A DNA stretch of 64,000 nucleotides from NCBI GenBank assembly GCA_050031985.1, contig JBNAIG010000031.1, positions 1 to 64,000 of the forward strand, given 5' to 3'. Shown here piece after piece: positions 33,325 through 39,258 of this stretch. The position numbers and the translations under genes were made by a program. The notes under the pieces were generated by a model, which made no database searches, was not told the DNA's origin, and worked only from the letters and a program-made list of their open reading frames with translations. The stretch comes from SZUA-368 sp028533045 (GTDB lineage Bacteria; Spirochaetota; Spirochaetia; DSM-2461). Position 1 is the first letter of the stretch. The number at the start of each line of letters is the position of its first letter.

Positions 33325-34030
33325 GATTTACCTTCTTCTTGAGAACCTTATTATTTCTATCATTAGAGGGAGAAAAAAGCCAGTCTCTCCACTGGGCCAG
33401 GGAGGTAAAATACCAATCCCCTTCGGCTTCCATGGTTTTACGAATCAGAGGGACCGAATGGCTCCAGCCCGCCCCGGCCACGGCCACACCTGCGGCTCGT
33501 CCCATCTCTATGGCAGGGTAGAGGTCGTCCACAATGAGGACCTCTTCCGGCTCTAGATTGAACTCTTTGAGAATTTGCTCTACCGGCCAGGGGTGGGGTT
33601 TGCGCTTGTTTTTGTCCCTGTCCCAGCCGAATATACGTTGGGGCAGGTGTCCCGCTCCGGCCGCCTCGTAGTCCCTCTCTATCATGGGGACCTCCGAGTG
33701 GGAGACTACCGTTATGATTCCACCCTCTTTTTGGAATTGTTCCAGAATATCCAGGAAACCTTCAAAGAAAGAGGGGGTGCGGGATCTTGTAAATTCCCGC
33801 CATATTTCCAGTTCTTCTTCCATTTCCCTGGGGGTAAAGGCCAGCTCGCCGGTCACATATTCCATGAAGCCCGGGGAAAAGTTTTTTTCCAGCCAGGTAT
33901 CAAGGCTGATTGTCAGGCCCGGGCGGAAGGTTTCCAGTACTTTGAGAAAGGCCGGGTAGTGGATGGTAGGTGTGCTGTCCACCGCCGTATCGTCGTGGTC
34001 CAGTATGAGACATTTGTATCGGGCAGCCAG
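33311..34030 (-). CDS. HAD-superfamily hydrolase, non-ATG start
   Basis: The HAD motifs are I LDHDDTAVDS, II VVSHS, III Lys in KRKPHPWP and IV VDDLYPAIE, so it is probably a small-molecule phosphatase of the phosphoglycolate-phosphatase subfamily. The first ATG/GTG/TTG in frame is the GTG at 33982, which falls inside motif I and would remove the nucleophile Asp. In-frame CTG at 34030 sits five bases after GAGAGGAG (the end of the aldo-keto reductase gene) and gives 239 residues. ATT at 34033 is the alternative. The gene is coupled to its upstream neighbour. Confidence 0.83.
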   Translation of the reverse strand: MAARYKCLILDHDDTAVDSTPTIHYPAFLKVLETFRPGLTISLDTWLEKNFSPGFMEYVTGELAFTPREMEEELEIWREFTRSRTPSFFEGFLDILEQFQKEGGIITVVSHSEVPMIERDYEAAGAGHLPQRIFGWDRDKNKRKPHPWPVEQILKEFNLEPEEVLIVDDLYPAIEMGRAAGVAVAGAGWSHSVPLIRKTMEAEGDWYFTSLAQWRDWLFSPSNDRNNKVLKKKVNHENS

Positions 34031-34032
34031 AA

Positions 34033-35181
34033 TTACTCCTCTCCCCGGCCGTAAAGCTCGGTGATTTTCTTTAAGTGTTTAATAATTTCTATGTTTTGGG
34101 GGCATTTGGTTTCACAGGCCCCGCATTCAATACAGTTATAGGCTCGGGCATGGGGTTTGAGAAAGCCTGTTGTCCAGAATTGTCCCTTTTTGAAATCCCC
34201 AAAGACTCCGTCATGGTTGTAGCCCCAAAAGAGTTCGGGGATATTGACTCCCGCCGGACAGGGCATACAGTACTGGCAGCTGGTACAGTTGACTCGAATA
34301 CGGCTTTTGTAAAACTCTTTTGCCCGGCCGATTACGTCCCGTTCCTCCCCGGAGAGGAAGCCGGGCAGGGCTTCGCGAGCCGTTTCAATATTGTCTTCCA
34401 CCTGTTCCATGGTGCTCATCCCGCTTAAGACCAGGCTGACTTCGGGATGATCAAAGAGATAGCTGAGCCCCCACTGGACCGGTCGTCGCTTGACGGGGCT
34501 TTTGTCCCAGATGGCCTGCAGCTCTTGGGGTATTTCCTCCCGGGCCAGCATACCCCCTCTCAAGGGTTCCATTATAATGACACCCATATCCCGTTCTGCG
34601 GCGTATCGCATCCCTTCCAGGCCCGCCTGATAGGTCTCATCCAGATAGTTAAGCTGAATCTGGCAGAATTCCCAGTCATAATCGTCGGTGATTTCCTTGA
34701 AGAGTTCCAGGTTGTCATGGAAGGAGAAACCGATATGTTTGATTTTTCCCATGTCCATGGCTTCTTTTATGAATTTCTTGTAGTCGATTGCTTTGTAAAT
34801 GTCCCAGTAGGCTTTGGTAAGGGTGTGGAGAAGGTAAAAATCAATGTATTCCACATCCAATCGGGTGAGCTGTTCATCCAGAAGGCGGTGAAGATCATCA
34901 TAGCTCTTTACTTCCCAGCTGGGCATTTTAGTGGCAATGTACGCCTTCTCCCGGTATCCGTCCTTAAGGGCTTTTCCGCAGAGGTCTTCGCTGGTTCCTC
35001 CGTGGTAGCCGTAGGCTGTATCCAGATAGTTCACCCCCTTGTCCAGGGCGGTGCGGATCATGGAAATGGCTTCCTTTTCGTTAATCCGATCGTACTTGTC
35101 ATCAATGGTGGGAAGGCGCATGGCCCCGAATCCCAGGGCGCTGACCTTGACGCCTGTTTTTCCGATTTCTCTGTAGTGCAT
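34033..35181 (-). CDS. Aldo-keto reductase with two C-terminal [4Fe-4S] motifs
   Basis: This 382-residue protein has an AKR TIM barrel (LGFGAMRLP, then NYLDTAYGYHGG with catalytic Asp/Tyr, and the Lys strand AYIATKMPSW). The ferredoxin-type tail carries CTSCQYCMPC and CIECGACETKC. Such proteins are oxidoreductases of anaerobes with unknown substrates. I use the ATG at 35181, seven bases after AGGGAG. The AGGGAG is one arm of a 9-bp inverted repeat (35189-35197 with 35236-35244) that may hide the ribosome site. Confidence 0.92.
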   Translation of the reverse strand: MHYREIGKTGVKVSALGFGAMRLPTIDDKYDRINEKEAISMIRTALDKGVNYLDTAYGYHGGTSEDLCGKALKDGYREKAYIATKMPSWEVKSYDDLHRLLDEQLTRLDVEYIDFYLLHTLTKAYWDIYKAIDYKKFIKEAMDMGKIKHIGFSFHDNLELFKEITDDYDWEFCQIQLNYLDETYQAGLEGMRYAAERDMGVIIMEPLRGGMLAREEIPQELQAIWDKSPVKRRPVQWGLSYLFDHPEVSLVLSGMSTMEQVEDNIETAREALPGFLSGEERDVIGRAKEFYKSRIRVNCTSCQYCMPCPAGVNIPELFWGYNHDGVFGDFKKGQFWTTGFLKPHARAYNCIECGACETKCPQNIEIIKHLKKITELYGRGEE

Positions 35182-35265
35182 ATGATTTCTCCCTAAGATT
35201 AAATTAACCATTAATTTCAAGACGAAATCAAGGACCTTAGGGAGATTGGGAGTGGTCTTGGCGCT

Positions 35266-36252
35266 CTATTCGGCTATGATCAAATCGGCTTGATCCAGGA
35301 CTTCTTTGGGGAAGTCTATTCCGATTTTTTCGGCAACAGCCGTATTGATTACCATTTCCATATAGGTGGGGTCGCTCACAACGGTGGTGGCTAACTCTTC
35401 CGTTTTGGCGCCCTTTAGGATTTGATCCATCATTCGGGCCGTTTCTTGGCCAATGTAGTACCAATCAAAACCCCAGGCCACAAGCACGGGATTTTCCTTG
35501 GCCGAAGCCGTATCGGAGGAGATGATGGGTACCTTGTGGGCCAGAGCTGTGGTGGCCAGGCCGTTCAGGGCGGAAACTACCGTGTTGTCGGTGCTTACGA
35601 AAAGAGCGTCCACTCGGCTAATCAGAGTTTCCGCTGCCGATTTAACCTCCGCCGAAGAAGTCACGGAGGTTCCGATATACTCTATTCCCAGTTCGTTACA
35701 GGCCTTTTCTACCTGAGCCGCCTGGAACATGGCATTGTCTTCGTTTCCCGTGTAGACCTGACCCAGGACTTTTACATCCCGGAGAGTCAGGAGGAATTCT
35801 ATCTGTTCTTTAAAGGGGTTTTTAAAGGAAACCCCGTTAATGCCGGGATCGCCGATTTCCAGTGATTCCACCAGTCCCGCCGAAAGGGGATCGGTAATGG
35901 CTGAATAGATGACAGGAGCGTTGGTCACTCCCATTTTTAGAGCCTGGGCATTGGGAGTGGCAATTCCCACGACCAGGTCCATTTTTTTGGACTGGAAGAG
36001 GTTGGCTATCTGGCGGGCCGTATTCACATCGGCGTTGGAATTCTGGTAGTCGTAGACCACATCTTCATAGCCCAGAGCGGCCATTTCGTCGGTAATGCCC
36101 TTATAGACAGCATCCAGGGCAGGGTGCTGTACGAACTGGGAAACCCCGATTTTAAGGGGTTTCTCGCCGGTGGTCGCTGTTTCGCTTCCCCCGTTGGCAA
36201 ATAGTAATACCGATAAGCTGATCATGGCCAGCATAAGAATAGCTTTCTTCAT
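35266..36252 (-). CDS. ABC transporter substrate-binding protein (TrpX-type)
   Basis: This 328-residue protein has a signal peptide (MKKAILMLAMISLSVLLFANGG). Its periplasmic-binding fold is typical of the ABC_sub_bind family (KIGVSQFVQHPALDAVYKGI, PVIYSAITDPLSAGLV, and FDWYYIGQETARMM). The Ala-Asn-Gly-Gly end has no lipobox Cys, so it is likely soluble in the periplasm. No permease or ATPase gene is next to it, so the transporter is elsewhere. A strong promoter and a LacI-type palindrome lie upstream. The ATG at 36252 follows AGGAGA. Confidence 0.9.
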   Translation of the reverse strand: MKKAILMLAMISLSVLLFANGGSETATTGEKPLKIGVSQFVQHPALDAVYKGITDEMAALGYEDVVYDYQNSNADVNTARQIANLFQSKKMDLVVGIATPNAQALKMGVTNAPVIYSAITDPLSAGLVESLEIGDPGINGVSFKNPFKEQIEFLLTLRDVKVLGQVYTGNEDNAMFQAAQVEKACNELGIEYIGTSVTSSAEVKSAAETLISRVDALFVSTDNTVVSALNGLATTALAHKVPIISSDTASAKENPVLVAWGFDWYYIGQETARMMDQILKGAKTEELATTVVSDPTYMEMVINTAVAEKIGIDFPKEVLDQADLIIAE

Positions 36253-36277
36253 TATCTTTCTCCTGTTGTATCTCTGT

Positions 36278-36293
36278 AAAGAAACGTTTCTTT
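36278..36293. promoter_or_regulatory. LacI-family-type operator
   Basis: AAAGAAACGTTTCTTT, a perfect 16-base palindrome with the central CG common to LacI/GalR-type operators. It lies over the predicted transcription start of the substrate-binding protein gene, an ideal repressor position. Confidence 0.7.
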
Positions 36294-36295
36294 GG

Positions 36296-36324
36296 ATAGT
36301 AACGAGCCAACAGCATCCTGTCAA
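36296..36324 (-). promoter_or_regulatory. Promoter of the substrate-binding protein gene
   Basis: TTGACA (36319-36324), 17-base spacer, TACTAT (36296-36301). Transcription would start near 36289, within the palindrome. Confidence 0.75.
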
Positions 36325-36339
36325 GGGAATAGGATAAAA

Positions 36340-36368
36340 TTGACACAAAGAACTTATCTTTCTAGAAT
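36340..36368 (+). promoter_or_regulatory. larA promoter, predicted leaderless transcript
   Basis: TTGACA (36340-36345), 17-base spacer, TAGAAT (36363-36368), then GATCCC and the ATG at 36375. Start of transcription would coincide with the start codon, and no Shine-Dalgarno is present. Confidence 0.75.
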
Positions 36369-36374
36369 GATCCC

Positions 36375-37667
36375 ATGGATAAACTGACTCTGCTTTACGG
36401 TCAAAAAGAAATCAGCGCCCCCCTGGCTCCTCACTGGCGGGGGGGAATTATCGAATCGGGCTATGAATTCTCTTCCCTTAGTCTGGAAGAGATGACAAGA
36501 GACGCTCTGGAGTCTCCCATTGACTCGGAACCCCTTCATAGATTGGTCTCGCCGGGGGAATCGGTTTGCATCGTATTCTCCGATATAACCCGCTCCTGGC
36601 AGCAGAGCCATATTTATCTTCCCCTTATCGTGGAAGAGCTGGAAAAAGGGGGCATCCGGGCACAGAACATTACTCTTTTATGTGCCCTGGGGACTCATAG
36701 ATCCCATTCGGAGGAGGAATTGCGCTCTTTGACCGGTCCTCTTTATGAGCGTTGTAACGTTGTGGACCATGACTGTGACGACAGGGATAACCTTTGGGAA
36801 GTGGGAGTGACAAGCCGGGGGACCAGAGTGGAGCTGAACCGAAGGGCCCTGGAGGCGGACAGGCTGATTTTAACCGGTGGGATTGTCTTCCACTTAATGG
36901 CGGGATACTCGGGGGGGCGGAAGTCACTGGTTCCCGGTATCAGCAGCCGGGACACAATTAGTCAAAACCACTCCCTTAGTCTCCATCCGGAGGAAGGGAA
37001 GGGTTCCCATCCGCTTATCGGCTGCGATAAGCTTAGCAATAATCCCCTCCATGAGGATATGATGGAGGCTCTGGAAATGGTAAAACCCGATTTTCTCGTA
37101 AATCTTGTTCCCGGGATCAAAGGGCCGGGGGCAGTTGTGGCCGGCCACTACGATAGGGCTCACAGGGAAGGTTGCCGTCTCTTAAGGGAGTTTTTTCTTA
37201 TTCCCATTGAGGAAAGGCGGGATTTGGTTATCGCTTCTGCCGGCGGTTTTCCCGGGGATATCAATTTTTATCAGTCCGTTAAGTCCATGATCAATGCCTG
37301 CCAGGCCCTTAAGCCCGGGGGGATTCTGATTCTTACTACCGCTTGCCCCGAAGGGCTGGGTAATCCTCTCATGGAGGAGATGATAGGGGATTTTAACTCT
37401 ATAGAAGAGAGGGAGGCCTTTCTTAGGAAAAACTATTCCATTGGTCGCTTCATCGCCTATTACGGATGTGAACTAGCTTCCCGGTATAAGGTTTTTCTCG
37501 TTAGCGAAATGAACGAGCCCTCCCTGGCCCGGGCGGAAATCAGGACATTTTCCAGCCTGAATGAGGCGGTGGAGGAGGCCCGGCGGCAACAAGGGGACAA
37601 TATCTCTTACTGGATTCTCCCCGATGGAGCCCACAGCTTTCCAAAGCCCGGGACCGATGACAATTGA
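36375..37667 (+). CDS. larA: LarA-family nickel-pincer racemase/epimerase
   Basis: This 430-residue protein has the LarA landmarks. GTHRSHSEEEL near 107 contains the catalytic His. FHLMAGYSGGRKSLVPGIS near 175 contains the second His and the Lys that carries the nickel-pincer cofactor. LarA homologues racemise or epimerise 2-hydroxyacids. The cofactor genes larB, larC and larE are not in the window. The substrate need not be lactate. The ATG at 36375 appears to be read from a leaderless mRNA. Confidence 0.88.
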   Translation: MDKLTLLYGQKEISAPLAPHWRGGIIESGYEFSSLSLEEMTRDALESPIDSEPLHRLVSPGESVCIVFSDITRSWQQSHIYLPLIVEELEKGGIRAQNITLLCALGTHRSHSEEELRSLTGPLYERCNVVDHDCDDRDNLWEVGVTSRGTRVELNRRALEADRLILTGGIVFHLMAGYSGGRKSLVPGISSRDTISQNHSLSLHPEEGKGSHPLIGCDKLSNNPLHEDMMEALEMVKPDFLVNLVPGIKGPGAVVAGHYDRAHREGCRLLREFFLIPIEERRDLVIASAGGFPGDINFYQSVKSMINACQALKPGGILILTTACPEGLGNPLMEEMIGDFNSIEEREAFLRKNYSIGRFIAYYGCELASRYKVFLVSEMNEPSLARAEIRTFSSLNEAVEEARRQQGDNISYWILPDGAHSFPKPGTDDN

Positions 37668-37692
37668 CAAAACTCACCGATAGGTCTAGATT
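37664..37692 (+). promoter_or_regulatory. Promoter of the tyrS attenuator/leader
   Basis: TTGACA (37664-37669) overlaps the larA stop codon. A 17-base spacer leads to TAGATT (37687-37692). Transcription would start near 37699, two or three bases before the leader ATG. Confidence 0.75.
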
Positions 37693-37701
37693 TAGCTTAA
37701 T

Positions 37702-37770
37702 ATGATTATGACAGACAGCTATTACTATTATTATTTTAACTCAACTAGTGAGGGGCTGTCTAAACGATAA
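37702..37770 (+). CDS. Tyrosine leader peptide of tyrS (attenuator)
   Basis: The 22-codon frame reads MIMTDSYYYYYFNSTSEGLS then Lys-Arg-stop. It holds five consecutive Tyr codons (37720-37734: TAT TAC TAT TAT TAT) and one Phe codon. It lies between a promoter and a terminator upstream of tyrosyl-tRNA synthetase, the arrangement of a ribosome-stalling leader peptide. The Tyr run lies just 3' of attenuator arm 1, and the stop codon lies just 3' of arm 2. A second ATG at 37708 could also start it. No clear Shine-Dalgarno; the promoter predicts an almost leaderless 5' end. Confidence 0.88.
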   Translation: MIMTDSYYYYYFNSTSEGLSKR

Positions 37771-37816
37771 TCATCGTTATGAATAAAACACAGCCCCGTT
37801 TAGCGGGGTTTTTTTT
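37713..37816 (+). promoter_or_regulatory. Ribosome-mediated transcription attenuator controlling tyrS
   Basis: Four arms are visible. Arm 1 AGACAGC (37713-37719) pairs with arm 2 GCTGTCT (37755-37761). Arm 2 GGGGCTGT (37752-37759) pairs with arm 3 ACAGCCCC (37790-37797). Arm 3 CCCCG (37794-37798) pairs with arm 4 CGGGG (37804-37808), followed by T8 (37809-37816). The 1:2 and 3:4 pairings exclude 2:3. A ribosome waiting at Tyr codons covers arm 1 and lets 2:3 form, so tyrS is transcribed when charged tRNA-Tyr is scarce. Confidence 0.87.
37794..37816 (+). terminator. Attenuator terminator upstream of tyrS
   Basis: CCCCG-TTTAG-CGGGG followed by eight T residues, a compact intrinsic terminator located between the leader peptide and tyrS. 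Confidence 0.9.
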
Positions 37817-37817
37817 A

Positions 37818-37961
37818 TGCTCCCTGTTCTATATGGCATCTATCGGCGTATATGTCGTTGGAGAAAGAACCTGAAATGCTCACGTACTTTTGTACGCTGC
37901 GCTTTCAGAACCCTTCTCCGCCTAATCTACACCAAGATCTGCTCATATAGAAATGGGAGCA
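37818..37961. repeat. 144-base imperfect palindrome between attenuator and tyrS
   Basis: Outer arms TGCTCCC-TG-TTCTATATG (37818-37835) and CATATAGAAATGGGAGCA (37944-37961) match at 16 of 18 positions. Inner arms GGAGAA/TTCTCC, CTGAAA/TTTCAG and GTAC-TTTT-GTAC continue the symmetry to the centre at 37889.5. It could be a dispersed palindromic (REP/MITE-like) element or a folded 5' leader. The 336 bases from larA to tyrS consist of the attenuator, this element and the tyrS ribosome site. Confidence 0.8.
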
Positions 37962-38004
37962 GGATTTAATTCTCGTCGGGGACGTGAAAGAAAAGGAGAA
38001 CAAA

Positions 38005-39243
38005 ATGAATAAGGCTTTGGAAATTCTTAAGGAGAGAGGTTTCTTCAAACAGTGTACCGACGAGGCGCTGCTGGACAAAAAATTGTCCGAAGGTCCTGTC
38101 CGTTTCTACGTGGGAGTCGACCCCACCGGACCGTCCATGCATATAGGACATCTGGTTCCCCTTTATGCTATGCACCACTTACAGAAAGAGGGTCATCTTC
38201 CCATTGCTCTGGTAGGGGGCGGTACCGCTCGTATCGGTGATCCATCGGGTAAGACGGAAATGCGAAAAATGCTCACGGTCGAGCAGATTCAGGCCAACGC
38301 GGAGAAGCTAAAGGGGCAGATTGGCAACTTTATCGACTTTGACGGTGACAAGGCGATTCTGGCGGACAACGCCGACTGGCTGGCCGGTCTCAACTATATT
38401 GAATTCCTCCGGGATATCGGAAGCCAGTTCAGTGTAAACAAAATGCTCACTTTCGAAGCTTACAAGCAGCGTTTGGAAAAGGGACTCTCCTTTGTTGAGT
38501 TTAACTACCAGCTCCTCCAGTCCTACGACTTTCTGGAGCTTTACCGCCGCCATAACTGTACCCTCCAGATAGGCGGGGACGACCAATGGGGCAATATCGT
38601 AGCTGGGATGGAGCTTATCCGCCGGAAAGAGGGCTCCTCCGATGATGTGGTGGGCCTCACCTTTCCTCTGGTAACCCGGGCGGACGGTAAAAAAATGGGT
38701 AAGTCCGAGAAGGGCGCCCTCTTTCTTGATCCTTCCATGACCCCCGTTTACGATTTCTACCAGTACTGGAGAAACGTGGCCGACGCGGATGTGGAGAAGT
38801 TCCTTCTTCTCTACACCTTCCTTCCCGCCGAAGAGTGTCGTGAATTGGGAGCTGCCCAGGACCGGGCCATTAACGACTCCAAAGAGCGTCTGGCCTACGA
38901 AGTTACCAAGATCATCCACGGCGAGGAAGAGGCGGATAAAGCCCGTGCCGCCGCCAAAGCTGCCTTCTCCGGCGGCGCCGGAGGCGACAAGGAGGGAATG
39001 CCCTCCTGTGAAATGGCCCTGGCCGACTTTGAGGCGGGCATGAACGTGCTGGACCTTTTTGCCGCTACCGAGCTGTGTGCTTCCAAGAGTGACGCCCGCC
39101 GTCTGGTGCAGCAGAACGGCGCCTCCATCAACGGGGAAAAGTTCACCGATGTGAACGGCACCGTAGACGCTTCCTTTGTGAAAGAGGGCGAGTTGATTCT
39201 TAAAGCTGGAAAAAAGAGGTTCTTCCGAGTTATCATTAAATAG
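38005..39243 (+). CDS. tyrS: Tyrosyl-tRNA synthetase
   Basis: This 412-residue class I synthetase has the HIGH motif (MHIGHLVPLY near 46), the tyrosine-site segment FNYQLLQSYDFLEL and QIGGDDQWGN, and KMGKS (KMSKS variant) near 225. The C-terminal S4 RNA-binding domain carries SKSDARRLVQQNGASING. It charges tRNA-Tyr. I use the ATG at 38005, after AAGGAGA; the GTG at 37984 is part of the leader. Its transcription appears to be controlled by the Tyr attenuator upstream. Confidence 0.96.
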   Translation: MNKALEILKERGFFKQCTDEALLDKKLSEGPVRFYVGVDPTGPSMHIGHLVPLYAMHHLQKEGHLPIALVGGGTARIGDPSGKTEMRKMLTVEQIQANAEKLKGQIGNFIDFDGDKAILADNADWLAGLNYIEFLRDIGSQFSVNKMLTFEAYKQRLEKGLSFVEFNYQLLQSYDFLELYRRHNCTLQIGGDDQWGNIVAGMELIRRKEGSSDDVVGLTFPLVTRADGKKMGKSEKGALFLDPSMTPVYDFYQYWRNVADADVEKFLLLYTFLPAEECRELGAAQDRAINDSKERLAYEVTKIIHGEEEADKARAAAKAAFSGGAGGDKEGMPSCEMALADFEAGMNVLDLFAATELCASKSDARRLVQQNGASINGEKFTDVNGTVDASFVKEGELILKAGKKRFFRVIIK

Positions 39244-39258
39244 TTAAAGGAGGATTCC

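Noticed and set aside
37820..38004. T-box riboswitch upstream of tyrS
   Set aside because: No T-box sequence (TGGNACCGCG-like) or specifier arrangement is seen; the attenuator is explained by the Tyr leader frame.
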